A DNA stretch of 64,000 nt from Maledivibacter halophilus (GCF_900167445.1 NZ_FUZT01000001.1:653839-717838); one strand, 5' to 3'. Positions 1-9,074 are shown, counted from the stretch's first letter. Translations and numbers: made by a program. The notes: generated by a model not told the origin, from the sequence alone.

Positions 1-2
1 TA

Positions 3-683
3 TTTACAGATAGATCATTGACTGTAATTGGAGCTATAAGGTCAGATGTACTGTTCTTTGGTGCAATTCATACCATTGCAATCAGCGATAATGATTTTAA
101 TGAACTTTTAAAAAAGGGAGATATAAGGGACACTAATGATGGGGGACAGCCCTATGATAAAGTAACGGTATTTAATTATGAAAAAGCCTTGAGTTCACCA
201 GAATTAAATAGTGAACTAACAGAAATATTATCGGGCAAAACAGGAAAATTTAGGACAGCATATAGCCTTTATGATGAATCGTTACAAAGCTTTGGATTAG
301 TTTGTTTTATTGGTTTCTTTATGGGGGCAGTATTCATATTAATGACTGCTAGCTTATTATATTTTAAACAGATAATGGCAGCTGAAGAGGAAAGACATCA
401 ATATAAAATCCTTAGAAAAATTGGAATGAATCAGGTTATAGAGAAGGCTGTAATTGCAAGACGGCTTATACCAGTGTTTTTAATACCATTATTAGTGGGA
501 ATTGTTCATAGTATATTTGCTATGAAATCGGCAGATACCATGGTTTTTTCAAATATGATAGGAAGTGAAAATTCTTTTATTACAGTACTTTTATCTTCCT
601 TTGTAATGTATGGAATATATGCTGTTGTTTATAGTATTTTTTATTTTATTACAATGAGACAGTATTCAAGAATAGTAAAATAG
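3..683 (+). CDS. FtsX-family ABC transporter permease, C-terminal part
   Basis: The reading frame is already open at the window edge, so this is the C-terminal 226 residues of a larger protein; the TTG at 18 is not needed as a start. Three hydrophobic segments are visible: around residues 100-125, then a charged cytoplasmic loop containing KILRKIGMNQ, then about 160-180 and 195-220. This layout and the loop (a LRKIGM-type coupling motif) are typical of the last FtsX domain of BceB/MacB-like permeases that work with an ABC ATPase in antimicrobial-peptide resistance or lipoprotein export. The partner ATPase must lie outside the window. An imperfect GC-richer hairpin followed by ATTATTTT at about 715-750 may terminate it. 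The family is fairly sure, the substrate unknown. Confidence 0.75.
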   Translation, partial: FTDRSLTVIGAIRSDVLFFGAIHTIAISDNDFNELLKKGDIRDTNDGGQPYDKVTVFNYEKALSSPELNSELTEILSGKTGKFRTAYSLYDESLQSFGLVCFIGFFMGAVFILMTASLLYFKQIMAAEEERHQYKILRKIGMNQVIEKAVIARRLIPVFLIPLLVGIVHSIFAMKSADTMVFSNMIGSENSFITVLLSSFVMYGIYAVVYSIFYFITMRQYSRIVK

Positions 684-743
684 ATTTGAATTTAAAGGCT
701 CTTTGTCAATAGTTGGGGTGGGATTAGTTTTGATCCTGCTCCA

Positions 744-1607
744 TTATTTTAAAAATAATACTTTATATAAAAAGCCACAAAAAATAGCAATTGAAGTACT
801 AGTTAAGGTTCCGATTAGAAATTTATCACTGAAAGATTTATCTTTAGTAATTTTATCAAATCTTGCAATGGATTTTGCTGTTATTACAAAGGTTATGGCA
901 ACATAATTATTAATAAGTATAAAAGTAAAAATGAGTATTCTTTCTAGAATTCCTATTATTTCTCCTCCAGATTTTGAATTTGACTCGTCTAGAGTGGCGG
1001 CAATTTCATGAATGGATGGATTTGTTGTATTGGATATATCGTGAGTTTCTACTGCTTCATTATTTTTTGCTTCACTAGTATATTGGGATGATAATTCTAA
1101 AAGGGTTAACTTGGTTATAATGGTCCCTCCATTTATAATAAATAGAAAAAAGGAAATAGATAGGATTAATTGGGTCCATATATTATTATTAATCACTTTT
1201 AAAATGGGATAAATATTAATTATCATATTAGAAAGATTTATGTATAATGTGTTTAAATCTAAAAAATGATACAAAGGATAAGCTGCAAAAATGATTAATA
1301 TATGTAAAAACTGGTCTGTAAAAAACAGTATTAAAGAATATTTATTGTATTTTTTACTCAGACGTATTTTATGTTTATCTACTAGATAATGAGAAAATGC
1401 AAATCCAAATAAAATAATTGTTAGTTTGATGCTGAAAAAGGAAATGGTAAGAAGTAGAGAAGTTAAAAAATGATGGATAGAATGTTTAAGCAGTATATTG
1501 TCACTATGTATTTTTCCCTTTGCAATTTTATTATTTTGCAAATAGAAGTCTCCTACTATATGACTTAATATAAGCAAGCTAATTATTAAATTTGAGTACA
1601 TAAACAT
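744..1607 (-). CDS. DUF3307 family membrane protein
   Basis: This 287-residue protein begins with LILSHIVGDFYLQ, followed by a conserved His-rich stretch (KHSIHH) and SHYLVDKHK. That is the signature of DUF3307, a multi-pass membrane family of unknown function. Hydrophobic segments cover residues 5-20, 45-75, 90-115 and 155-175, then a hydrophilic linker at about 180-215 and a membrane-rich C-terminus at about 220-287. The gene lies downstream of satD on the same strand, a pairing common in Firmicutes. The 340-base gap between them holds an interspersed repeat and two palindromes. The biochemical role is not known; the conserved His and Asp residues inside the membrane suggest an enzyme or ion site, which is inference. 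Confidence 0.75.
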   Translation of the reverse strand: MFMYSNLIISLLILSHIVGDFYLQNNKIAKGKIHSDNILLKHSIHHFLTSLLLTISFFSIKLTIILFGFAFSHYLVDKHKIRLSKKYNKYSLILFFTDQFLHILIIFAAYPLYHFLDLNTLYINLSNMIINIYPILKVINNNIWTQLILSISFFLFIINGGTIITKLTLLELSSQYTSEAKNNEAVETHDISNTTNPSIHEIAATLDESNSKSGGEIIGILERILIFTFILINNYVAITFVITAKSIARFDKITKDKSFSDKFLIGTLTSTSIAIFCGFLYKVLFLK

Positions 1608-1686
1608 CTCCTGCTTTCATAATAGTCCTGTTTTATGGGTTTTTTTAGATAGAGAATTTGGTTTATAGTTATCCACAATCCTTATC

Positions 1687-1847
1687 TGAGCAAATTGCAT
1701 AATTGCCTTCTCAAAAAATTAGCTACTACGTATTGTACTAAAATCTCTGAAACTATACCATCGAAATATACTTTATTCTAAATAATTAAATTAAGGATAA
1801 TATTCACATATGCAATTTTGCCAAATTAGAGTTATGCAAATTCCTCA
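1687..1847. repeat. Interspersed palindromic repeat family 1 (MITE-like), copy A
   Basis: This is an approximately 160-bp non-coding element with imperfect terminal inverted repeats. The left end is TGAGCAAATTGCATAATTGC and the right end, read inward, is TGAGGAATTTGCATAACTC. The interior (about 1733-1770, AAATCTCTGAAACTATACCAT) is shared with the copy at 17349-17508 and, in reverse orientation and shortened, with those at 25846-25966 and 32689-32783. It has no coding capacity. It sits between satD and the DUF3307 gene. Confidence 0.85.
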
Positions 1848-1893
1848 TCTTAATAAATACAATATATAGCAATAGTATGATATAATTGCTTAT

Positions 1894-1940
1894 ATAGCTT
1901 GTACAAGTTATATTTCAAGATATAGCTTGTACAAGCTATA
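1894..1940. promoter_or_regulatory. Tandem palindromes between satD and the DUF3307 gene (candidate operators)
   Basis: TATAGCTTGTACAAGCTATA at 1921-1940 is a perfect 20-bp palindrome. TATAGCTTGTACAAGTTATA at 1894-1913 is the same sequence with one mismatch. Their centres are 27 bp apart. They lie just past the satD stop codon and upstream of the DUF3307 gene on the same strand. SatD ends in a helix-turn-helix-like segment, so it is a candidate binder; that link is inference. They are not part of the neighbouring repeat element. Confidence 0.6.
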
Positions 1941-1946
1941 TAAAAC

Positions 1947-2576
1947 TTAAATACTATCATATTTTTTTTTAAGGAAGTTAATAATACTTTCTTCAGCTAC
2001 AAATATTTCATGGAAAAAAGAATTTTTTAGTACTTTACTTACAACGGGCTGTTTAATATCAAGGGTAATAGCTACTTCTTTTTGAGAATCTAAGTTGTTG
2101 TAAAGCTCCACAATATGTGATTGACGTTTTGTACGGCTTGACTCACAGGCTTCAATAAAATAAATTAGTGAATTAATTAAGTCATCTTCTATTGAACCAG
2201 ATTTATAGCAAATAGAAGGTTTTTTCTTTTTTGCTTTTTCAACCATTTCTCTGGCATAGTGGTAGGCTGGGCCATCAGATCCAATTGATATTTCCTTAGA
2301 AAAATCAGTATACATTTCTCCAATACCAACACCAAAAACTAAGTTAATAGGATATAATCTTTTCTTTATATCCTTAATGATTTTATAGCTCATATGGGTA
2401 TTGGTAAGAAGCCCTTGAAATTCATCACCTAGTGTAACAGTAAAATTGGAAGCAATATATTGACTATATTTTTCATTGACATTTGAAATTATTTGTTTAA
2501 ACTCATCCTGAAAAGCTTGTCTATTTTCTATTTGTCTAGAATGAACAATATCACCAATAATAGCACAGTATATCAT
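1947..2576 (-). CDS. satD: SatD family protein
   Basis: The 209-residue protein starts MIYCAIIGDIVHSRQ and continues with a TLGDEFQGLL motif and GVGIGEMYTDFSKEISIGSDGPAYHYARE. These are hallmarks of the SatD family, whose core resembles a nucleotidyl-cyclase-like fold (GDEFQ echoing GGDEF). The C-terminal 40 residues (TLDIKQPVVSKVLKNS) read like a helix-turn-helix, so the protein may both sense a ligand and bind DNA. The start ATG has a good ribosome-binding site (AAGGAGAG). DUF3307 lies downstream on the same strand. The family's exact activity has not been established to my knowledge. Confidence 0.8.
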   Translation of the reverse strand: MIYCAIIGDIVHSRQIENRQAFQDEFKQIISNVNEKYSQYIASNFTVTLGDEFQGLLTNTHMSYKIIKDIKKRLYPINLVFGVGIGEMYTDFSKEISIGSDGPAYHYAREMVEKAKKKKPSICYKSGSIEDDLINSLIYFIEACESSRTKRQSHIVELYNNLDSQKEVAITLDIKQPVVSKVLKNSFFHEIFVAEESIINFLKKKYDSI

Positions 2577-2966
2577 TTTACTAACTCTCCTTTAAGTATT
2601 AACATTACATTTAACTTCAAAAATTTTAGAGTATTACAATATATATTATCCAATTATTTCAATTATAATAATCTCAATATCATATAATGTAAATTATTCT
2701 ACATACAATATAGATATCCTTTCAAATTTAAAAATATATTAAGATCACAATAAAAAATACCTGCAGATACATAGCAGATATTGATTAGCTTAAATTAATC
2801 ATCTTATCACCCCAAATGATTATATCATTATGCCGTCAACGCTAATTGAATAATAAAAAATCTAGTTCTTTAGTACTCTGTTATTGCATATAAGATGTAG
2901 TAATGAAAGATTAAAGAATTTTAAATAATGTAGGTAATAATTATTTCTACATATGAATAAAAAAGG
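2577..2966. other. Intergenic region, no gene seen
   Basis: AT-rich divergent spacer between satD (leftward) and the M23 peptidase gene (rightward). It must contain both promoters, but no consensus -35/-10 pair stands out. A small hairpin-forming stretch (GATTAGCTTAAATTAATC) lies near 2784-2801. No RNA gene or riboswitch core was recognised. Confidence 0.5.
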
Positions 2967-2975
2967 GTGAGGAAG

Positions 2976-3938
2976 ATGCTGAGGAGAAAAAGATATTTGT
3001 TAAGAGCAAAATTTAGGTGGATGATGGCTAAAAGAAGAAATAGACCAATAAAATTGAAAGCTTTAAAAATTATCTTAACAATGGTTCTTATTATTTTTCT
3101 AATAATTTTGATGATAAATATAATAGATTTAAACCCTAATAAAAATTTGACTGAATCACCAAAGAAAATGTACATACCCTATGAGTATTTGAAAAAAGCA
3201 TATATTAAAGCTAATAACGAAGGATTATCCTTTTCAAAGCTTTTAACCTACTCTGCTAATGAAGCAGATTTTAATGACGAAAAATATACAGATAAAGTAT
3301 TAAGTAGGGCTGTGAAAATGATAAAACAAAGGAAGAATATGACCAATCAGCAAAGGGCTCTTTATGATATTTATTCAAAGATATTTGATGATTTAAGGGT
3401 TGGACCAATACCCGAGAAAAAAGAAATATATAAGTGGAATGAAATAGAAAAAAAGTGGGAACTCAAGGATATTAAGCATTATAGTTATACATCTACTGAT
3501 GATTTTGGAGCATCTAGAACCTATGGAGGAGATAGGAAACATGAAGGAAATGATTTGATTGCAACTATGGGAACTCCCATAGTTTCCATGACAGATGGAG
3601 TAATAACTAGATTGGGCTGGAATGAGTATGGAGGCAAAAGAATAGGGATTACTTCAAATAGAGGAACATATTTTTATTATGCCCATATGGATAGATATGA
3701 AGAAGGAATGAAAAAAGGGAAAAAAGTCAAGGCTGGTGATGTAATAGGATATATAGGAGATACTGGATATGGACCTGTAGGAACAAAAGGGAAAATTCCA
3801 TCCCATCTACATATACAGATAGGCTTTAAACTAGGTAAATACTCTAATGGATATACTTGGTTTAACCCTTATGATATTATTAAATTTTTAGATAATCATA
3901 GAATCACATTAGTCCAAAGGATACAAGGAAATGATTAA
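2976..3938 (+). CDS. Membrane-anchored M23 family metallopeptidase
   Basis: This is a zinc endopeptidase of the LytM/M23 fold, expected to cut peptidoglycan cross-bridges outside the membrane. A very basic N-terminus (about 30 residues) is followed by one transmembrane helix (LKIILTMVLIIFLIILMINII) and an extracellular stalk of about 110 residues. The peptidase domain follows: HEGNDL carries the first His and Asp ligands, YAHMD the catalytic His, and HLHIQIG the last zinc His. All family residues are present, so it should be active. ATG 2976 is preferred over GTG 2967 because GGTGAGG precedes it, though the spacing is short. Homologues are often sporulation or wall-remodelling proteins; the neighbours do not settle which. 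Confidence 0.85.
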   Translation: MLRRKRYLLRAKFRWMMAKRRNRPIKLKALKIILTMVLIIFLIILMINIIDLNPNKNLTESPKKMYIPYEYLKKAYIKANNEGLSFSKLLTYSANEADFNDEKYTDKVLSRAVKMIKQRKNMTNQQRALYDIYSKIFDDLRVGPIPEKKEIYKWNEIEKKWELKDIKHYSYTSTDDFGASRTYGGDRKHEGNDLIATMGTPIVSMTDGVITRLGWNEYGGKRIGITSNRGTYFYYAHMDRYEEGMKKGKKVKAGDVIGYIGDTGYGPVGTKGKIPSHLHIQIGFKLGKYSNGYTWFNPYDIIKFLDNHRITLVQRIQGND

Positions 3939-4001
3939 ATATAATCCATTTATTCTTTTGGAAAATTATAATGGATATTTTGTTTTTGAGAGTCATATAT
4001 A

Positions 4002-4832
4002 TTACAAATATAAATCAGTCCTCCTATCCTTTAGGAAAAAAGGAGTCTTCATATGCTCACTTTTATTTTTTCTTATGTTATCTAATATATCAAAATCAAC
4101 ATCAAAGGATAATATACCTTCATTTTCTTTTGTATATTTTTTTACTAGATTACCAAAAGGATCCCATATTCCAATTCCTCCTCCAAACTTCTTGTATCCA
4201 TTATTTCCTATTAGATTACAGGCCGCTAAATAAACTCTATTGTCATATGCCCTTGCTCCCATATACTTCTCCCAAATTTCAAACCTTTTTTTTATTGGAA
4301 TAGGGGAAGCATGGGGAGCAAAAATAATATGAGCACCTTGTATTGATAAGCTTGATACAACTTCAGGAAAATGCAGATCATAACATATTCCAATTCCAAA
4401 ATTAACGGTTTCTACCTGATATTGGGTGTCTTTAGTTTTGAAAATAGGTAAATTTTGACCTGGTGAATATTTTTTTCTTTCATATTTTCCTAAGTGGGTT
4501 TTTCTATATTTTTCAATTTTGCCATCTGGAAAAGCAATAACTTGAGTTATATATGTATTATTTCTGTCTTTTTCCAGCATTCCAGCTATTATAACAATGT
4601 TTTTGTCTTTAGACATTTTTAATAATTTTATGGATGTAAAGCCCATTATATTTTCAGATAAGTTTATAGGAAGATTTCGATGATATCCACATGTAGAAAG
4701 TTCAGGAAAACAAATTATTTTAGCTTTTTCTTTTGCCGCTTCAGTTACAAATTTGCTTATTTTTTGTAAGTTTAAATCTTTATTCGATGGTATAGCATTT
4801 ATTTGTGCCAAAGCAATTTTAAAACCTTTCAT
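4002..4832 (-). CDS. Carbon-nitrogen hydrolase (nitrilase superfamily)
   Basis: This 276-residue amidase/nitrilase-fold enzyme has the complete Glu-Lys-Cys triad: Glu in CFPELSTCGYH (about residue 44), Lys in YRKTHLGKYE (about 115) and Cys in GIGICYDLHFPEV (about 152). The length equals a stand-alone catalytic domain. It would hydrolyse a non-peptide C-N bond (an omega-amide, N-carbamoyl compound or similar); the substrate cannot be read from sequence. The ribosome-binding site AGGAATGAT precedes the ATG. It converges with the M23 gene, leaving a 63-base spacer. Confidence 0.85.
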   Translation of the reverse strand: MKGFKIALAQINAIPSNKDLNLQKISKFVTEAAKEKAKIICFPELSTCGYHRNLPINLSENIMGFTSIKLLKMSKDKNIVIIAGMLEKDRNNTYITQVIAFPDGKIEKYRKTHLGKYERKKYSPGQNLPIFKTKDTQYQVETVNFGIGICYDLHFPEVVSSLSIQGAHIIFAPHASPIPIKKRFEIWEKYMGARAYDNRVYLAACNLIGNNGYKKFGGGIGIWDPFGNLVKKYTKENEGILSFDVDFDILDNIRKNKSEHMKTPFFLKDRRTDLYL

Positions 4833-5152
4833 TAAAAAATCATTCCTTCTTTGCAGAATTTTTTATATAAGAAACTTGTATAATTAAAATTATTCACATG
4901 TATTATGCAATTCCCTCATATTAGAAAAAATAGACCTATTTCTTAATTATTTTATCATAAAACATTATGGTGAAATTATATGATTTGCAGTAGATGAAAA
5001 ATATATTTTATAAGGATATCGCTATTTTTATTTGATAATATTTTATTGATTAAACATTTAGAAATTTGTGATATAATGTGAATAAAATTAAATTCTTCCA
5101 AATTTAAATTATACAATTTTTTCAATTATGAATTTGAAAAGAGAGATTTGGT
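4833..5152. other. Intergenic region with repeat fragment and an extended -10 promoter
   Basis: A truncated family 1 repeat end (TATTCACATGTATTATGCAA followed by TTCCCTCA) lies at 4891-4918. A promoter for the diguanylate cyclase is suggested by TGATATAAT (TATAAT at 5072-5077 with an upstream TG, an extended -10), about 75 bases before the ATG. The -35 region is weak. Nothing else was recognised. Confidence 0.5.
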
Positions 5153-6235
5153 ATGTTAGAAGACTATATTTTAAAAGTTATATTAATAGCCGGTGTTATT
5201 TTGTCAGGATTATGTATCGTTGGTAACATAATTATAGGATTACCTCTGTCATTAAATATTAAGTGGACGATTTTAATCCTTATGTGCATATTAGCACTGA
5301 TATTAATCAGAAGAAACAGTATTCAGGAAAAAGTAAAGTTCATTTTTTTTCTCCTTATCATAGTTTTTTTTATACCCTTTGGATGGATAGATTCAGGAGG
5401 TAGTGCCAATAATACCATTGCATATGTATTTATAATACTTATTAGCATAATCTATTTGTTTGATTCGTGGAAACGGTCATTTTTAGTATTTATACATATT
5501 TCTATGTTCACAGGATTACATATTTTAGAGTACCTAAGACCAGACTTAATGAAAGTACATCCATCACAATCTCAGTTTCTAGATAGATTATTGCAAATAC
5601 CGTTAACTCTTTATGCTTCCTATTTGTTAATTAAAAAGTTTGCTGTGGCATATAAGCGTGAGAAAAGAAAGCTGGATGAGTATAGTAGAAAATTAGAGGA
5701 AGCAAATTGCAAATTAAGAGTTTACGCCACATATGATGAATTAACCGGTGTATATAACAGGAGGATATTTGATGAAAATTTAAATATTCTAATTGATAAT
5801 AATCAAGATGGAGATATAGAAAAAGCCTATATGGCTTTAATAGATATAGATTATTTCAAAGAAATAAATGATACATATGGGCATTTAGTTGGAGATCAAA
5901 TACTAAAATCATTTGGTAAGATGGCTAGTGAAGCTATAAAGTCCCCAAATATACTGGCTAGATGGGGAGGAGATGAATTTGCTTTACTTTATTATGGAGA
6001 TATTGATGCTGTAATGGGTAAGCTTGAATTATTTCAATCATATATAGATGTAGAGAAAGTTGGTAAGTTAGCTGATATTAAAGCAACCCTAAGTATTGGA
6101 ATTACAGACTTAAGGCATAATGATACAGTTCAGGATGTACTCAAAAGAGTGGATGAAGCATTGTATAAAGCCAAAGCTAATGGAAGAAATAAGATAACAA
6201 AGGACATAATTGGGAAAAAGGAGTTCTTTTATTGA
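5153..6235 (+). CDS. Membrane-bound diguanylate cyclase (GGDEF)
   Basis: This 360-residue protein would make cyclic di-GMP. The N-terminal half (residues 1-165) has about six hydrophobic segments with no recognised sensor domain. A short helical linker (about 170-190) leads to a complete GGDEF domain with DELTGVYNRR, DIDYFKEINDTYGH and the active-site motif WGGDEF intact. The residues where the inhibitory RxxD site would be read KSPN, so product inhibition is probably absent. No EAL domain or c-di-GMP riboswitch was seen in the window. The start ATG follows GAGAGATTTGGT, a weak ribosome-binding site. Confidence 0.88.
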   Translation: MLEDYILKVILIAGVILSGLCIVGNIIIGLPLSLNIKWTILILMCILALILIRRNSIQEKVKFIFFLLIIVFFIPFGWIDSGGSANNTIAYVFIILISIIYLFDSWKRSFLVFIHISMFTGLHILEYLRPDLMKVHPSQSQFLDRLLQIPLTLYASYLLIKKFAVAYKREKRKLDEYSRKLEEANCKLRVYATYDELTGVYNRRIFDENLNILIDNNQDGDIEKAYMALIDIDYFKEINDTYGHLVGDQILKSFGKMASEAIKSPNILARWGGDEFALLYYGDIDAVMGKLELFQSYIDVEKVGKLADIKATLSIGITDLRHNDTVQDVLKRVDEALYKAKANGRNKITKDIIGKKEFFY

Positions 6236-6305
6236 TAAAATTCCCAAAAGAGATATAATAAAAAGTGAAAGTGGTATATGCCAAAAACTAAAAGGGGGTT
6301 TTATA

Positions 6306-7856
6306 GTGTCTTATAGTCCATCATTAGGAAGTTCTATAAGTAATACTAAAATTAGAACGCCGGAAAATACATCTGATTTTTCTGGTATGTGTACAGTCTG
6401 TACAGCTAATTGCACAGGTTTTTGTGAAATAGGTTTATCGGCAATACGTGGTTCGGAAGCTATTTATCCATTTGAAACCAATAAAAATCAGTTTGCATCG
6501 GAAAAGGATTACCCATTAGATTTTTCACATTTTAATATCAATGGTAGGGTTTTTGGAGCCTTAGGATGTACAGAAGATACTGAAGCAGCTACTTTTCCTA
6601 AGGCTAATATTGATGCGGAGTTTGGTATTGACAATAAAATTAAATTAAAGGCACCTATTATTTTACCTGCTATGGCCAAGCTAAATTGGGAAGATTATTA
6701 TGCTGGAGCTGCTTTAGCAGGAGTATTAGTAGTTATTGGTGAAGCTGTAGTGGCGAAGGATAAAGATTTAGTTATAGAAAATGGTAAAGTAACTAGTTCT
6801 CCCCTTATAGAAAAAATGATTTCGTCCTTTAGAAAATATTATAGAGGATACGGAGATATTATTCTTCAGGCTAATTATGATGATGAAAATATAAGAGTAC
6901 TCGACTATGCAATTACAAAATTAGGAGTAAAATCTGTAGAATTGAAATTCGGTCAAGGCTCCAAAGGCATCCAAGGTATGGGAAGAGTGAAAAACATTGA
7001 AGACGCATTGAAGTTTCAAAAGATGGGATACTTGATTTATCCTGATCCATCAGACCCAGTCGTAGCAGAAAATTATAAAAAAGGTATAGGAAGGGTATTT
7101 GAGAAAATAGGCAGATTACCTATGTGGAATAAAGATATATTGGTTAAAAGGGTTGCTGAGCTAAGAGAGCTAGGAGCTGAACATGTATGCTTTAAAACAG
7201 GCCCCTATGATCCAAAAGATATTGTTAAGATTTTAAAAATAGCCTCAGAGGCTGGTGTGGATTTAGTTACATTTGATGGAGCTGGTGGAGGCTCCGGAAA
7301 TAGCCCTACAAAGATGATGAATGAATGGGGAATTCCTACGGTATACATGGAAAGCCTTTTACATGATATTTTAAGGAGATTTAAGGAAAAGGATTACTTT
7401 ATTCCTCAAATTGCAGTGGCTGGAGGCTTTGCCATGGAAGACCAAGTCTTTAAAGGTTTATCCCTTGGAGCTCCATATATAAATCTTATAGGAATAGGTA
7501 GAGCAGCTATGGCAGCAGCATTGGTAGGAAAACATGTTGGAGAATTAATAAATAAAGGAATAGTGCCTAAAGAATACAAAAGATTTGGCTCAACTGTAGA
7601 AGAAATATTTGGGGATATAAGAGAACTGAAAGGATTATATGATGATGTGTCAAATATGTCACCGGGAGCTATAGGCTTATATTCTTATATAAATAGGATT
7701 TCTACAGGAGTTAAACAATTAATGTCCCTTAACCGAAAGTTTTCTTTAGAATATATTGATAGAAGTGATATAATTCCATTAACTCAGTTAGCTTCAAAGG
7801 TTACAGGATTAGATACATATAAGGATAAAACGGGAAAAGCATTAGAGGATATTTAG
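6306..7856 (+). CDS. Glutamate synthase large-subunit-like FMN oxidoreductase
   Basis: The GTG at 6306 has AAAGGGGG seven bases upstream and gives 516 residues. The frame extends further upstream into the preceding gene but without a ribosome-binding site. The core matches the FMN/Fe-S central domain of glutamate synthase: LELKFGQG-like and KGIQGMGRV segments, TFDGAGGGSGNSPT and a C-terminal IGIGRAAMAAALVGKH. A cysteine cluster (CTVCTANCTGFC) at residues 24-35 probably binds an Fe-S centre. There is no glutamine amidotransferase domain, as in the short archaeal-type glutamate synthases. It may therefore use free ammonia or be a different FMN dehydrogenase; the substrate is uncertain. Confidence 0.82.
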   Translation: MSYSPSLGSSISNTKIRTPENTSDFSGMCTVCTANCTGFCEIGLSAIRGSEAIYPFETNKNQFASEKDYPLDFSHFNINGRVFGALGCTEDTEAATFPKANIDAEFGIDNKIKLKAPIILPAMAKLNWEDYYAGAALAGVLVVIGEAVVAKDKDLVIENGKVTSSPLIEKMISSFRKYYRGYGDIILQANYDDENIRVLDYAITKLGVKSVELKFGQGSKGIQGMGRVKNIEDALKFQKMGYLIYPDPSDPVVAENYKKGIGRVFEKIGRLPMWNKDILVKRVAELRELGAEHVCFKTGPYDPKDIVKILKIASEAGVDLVTFDGAGGGSGNSPTKMMNEWGIPTVYMESLLHDILRRFKEKDYFIPQIAVAGGFAMEDQVFKGLSLGAPYINLIGIGRAAMAAALVGKHVGELINKGIVPKEYKRFGSTVEEIFGDIRELKGLYDDVSNMSPGAIGLYSYINRISTGVKQLMSLNRKFSLEYIDRSDIIPLTQLASKVTGLDTYKDKTGKALEDI

Positions 7857-8013
7857 AGTTATTAGCTTTGTATTAGAAAAACATTTTGCAAGTACTGTTT
7901 TTGGTCAAATAGTTATTTTTTCGAGCCTATACTTAGCCAATACGTCAAAGGTATAAAATAGACCAAAGAATGTAAAAATACATAGACGTGTGACTGACAA
8001 ACTAAAGAGACGG

Positions 8014-8126
8014 AAGTAGCCACTGAGGTTTCCTTTTGAGCGATTTTTATAAACCTGTTTAACCACTTAATTATTTAATTCAAAACAGGTTTATAGCATG
8101 AGCCAAAAGGATTCTCAGTGGTTACT
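8014..8126. repeat. Long imperfect palindrome, repeat family 3 copy A
   Basis: Two arms of nearly 50 bases pair almost completely. The left arm contains GCCACTGAGGTTTCCTTTTG and ATAAACCTGTTT; the right arm contains AAACAGGTTTAT and CAAAAGGATTCTCAGTGG. The inner hairpin (TTTTTATAAACCTGTTT ... AAACAGGTTTATAG) recurs at 18528-18588. It lies between two converging genes (the FMN enzyme and the XRE regulator) and may act as a bidirectional terminator. A smaller inverted repeat built on TTTGGTC and GACCAAAG lies at about 7900-7968. Confidence 0.75.
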
Positions 8127-8204
8127 GGAGTTAATTAAATTTCTTAATCACATATCTATAACCTATTAGCTTGTAAATTTGGCTAATGGGTATTCTTATT
8201 TATA

Positions 8205-8663
8205 TTAATCTTCATTTTTAGATTTTAATTTATCCAAAGCTTTTTCCAAATCCTTTAACTTTTCTATAACATTATAAAGGGCTTCAGGATCAATATCTTC
8301 ATCAACCATTTTTTTAACGAATTTAATTTGCTTCATGTTTAGCTTTTTGAAAGCTTGTTTATATTCTTCTGGAACAAGTTTTGCAAGCTCTTCTGCTGTA
8401 TATATTTCTTTTGCAGATTTGATATATTCATAATATCCAGCTAATTGAAGCAATTCATTCATATTAATTCCATATGCTTCACTTATAAGTTTTAAAGTCT
8501 CAAAGGTTGGTTTAATAGGGGAATTGCTTCTGGGGTCATGGGCCTTTTCAATAATGGATAAATAATTATGGCTTATACCTATTAGCTTAGCAGCCTTCCG
8601 TAATGAAAATTTTAATTCTAATCTTCTTTCTTTTATTATATTTCCTAATTTAATTAAGTCCAT
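8205..8663 (-). CDS. XRE-family transcriptional regulator
   Basis: The 152-residue protein has an N-terminal HTH_3 domain (residues 5-70): IIKERRLELKFSLRKAAKLIGISHNYLSIIEK, ending with ISEAYGINMNELLQLAGY. This is the Cro/C1 fold. The C-terminal 75 residues are helical and charged (VPEEYKQAFKKLNMKQ and a leucine-rich end), probably for oligomerisation or ligand sensing. It stands alone on its strand. Targets are unknown; phage-type and sporulation/competence-type XRE regulators both look like this. Confidence 0.85.
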   Translation of the reverse strand: MDLIKLGNIIKERRLELKFSLRKAAKLIGISHNYLSIIEKAHDPRSNSPIKPTFETLKLISEAYGINMNELLQLAGYYEYIKSAKEIYTAEELAKLVPEEYKQAFKKLNMKQIKFVKKMVDEDIDPEALYNVIEKLKDLEKALDKLKSKNED

Positions 8664-8864
8664 TGTATATAAAGAAGATTGAAGCAGCCTATTTTTATAT
8701 ACTATAGTATTTCCATTAATATCACATAAAAATCACTTTGTTATATAGATGTATAGCTGTAAAGTCTTGTTTACAGTGTTAGCCGATGATAATCATTTTA
8801 TATAATATTATAAAATCTACTTTTAGACTTTATAAAATTTTTAATAGAAAATATTAAATCTAGA

Positions 8865-8893
8865 TTGAAAAGGCATACCAAGTATGTTAAAAT
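8865..8893 (+). promoter_or_regulatory. SigA-type promoter upstream of the Spo0E-like gene
   Basis: TTGAAA (8865-8870), a 17-base spacer and TAAAAT (8888-8893) form a near-consensus vegetative promoter, placing the transcript start near 8900. The first convincing gene downstream is the Spo0E-like CDS at 9075. The LexA-like box at 8910-8923 overlaps the early transcribed region. Confidence 0.55.
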
Positions 8894-8909
8894 ATACCAT
8901 GGTAGAGTT

Positions 8910-8923
8910 AGAACGTTTGTTCG
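8910..8923. promoter_or_regulatory. LexA-like (SOS) operator candidate
   Basis: AGAACGTTTGTTCG matches the Firmicute LexA box CGAAC-N4-GTTCG at all but the first base. It sits about 17 bases past the -10 of the promoter at 8865-8893, a position where a repressor would block transcription. No SOS repair gene is adjacent; the nearest downstream gene is the Spo0E-like one. Confidence 0.5.
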
Positions 8924-9074
8924 AAAATTATCAAAATATATTTTAATGTAAAAGGATAAAGTAAAAATTTATGTATTCTAAATATCATAATAAGCTTTTT
9001 ATAAGTTTAATAAAAATATTATTAATCTCAGATAAATTATTATAAATGGTATGGAATTATGGGAGGTGATATGA

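Noticed and set aside
703..906. Rightward 67-residue frame after the FtsX gene
   Set aside because: It lies opposite the DUF3307 coding sequence and has no ribosome-binding site.
6210..6305. N-terminal extension of the glutamate-synthase-like protein into the diguanylate cyclase gene
   Set aside because: The GTG at 6306 has a strong AAAGGGGG site, and the extension lacks one and is unlike the family.
7970..8060. Text resembling a cyclic-di-GMP-I riboswitch (CAAAC, AAAG, GACGGAAG, GCCACTGAGG)
   Set aside because: The order is loosely similar, but the GGGACGCAAAGCC core and tetraloop receptor are missing. The GCCACTGAGG part is explained by the long palindrome at 8014-8126, and no rightward gene follows.
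8970..9044. 24-codon frame beginning at ATG 8970 downstream of the LexA-like box
   Set aside because: The nearest GGATAA is 14 bases away, which is too far, and the peptide shows no recognisable features; the Spo0E-like gene is the better target.
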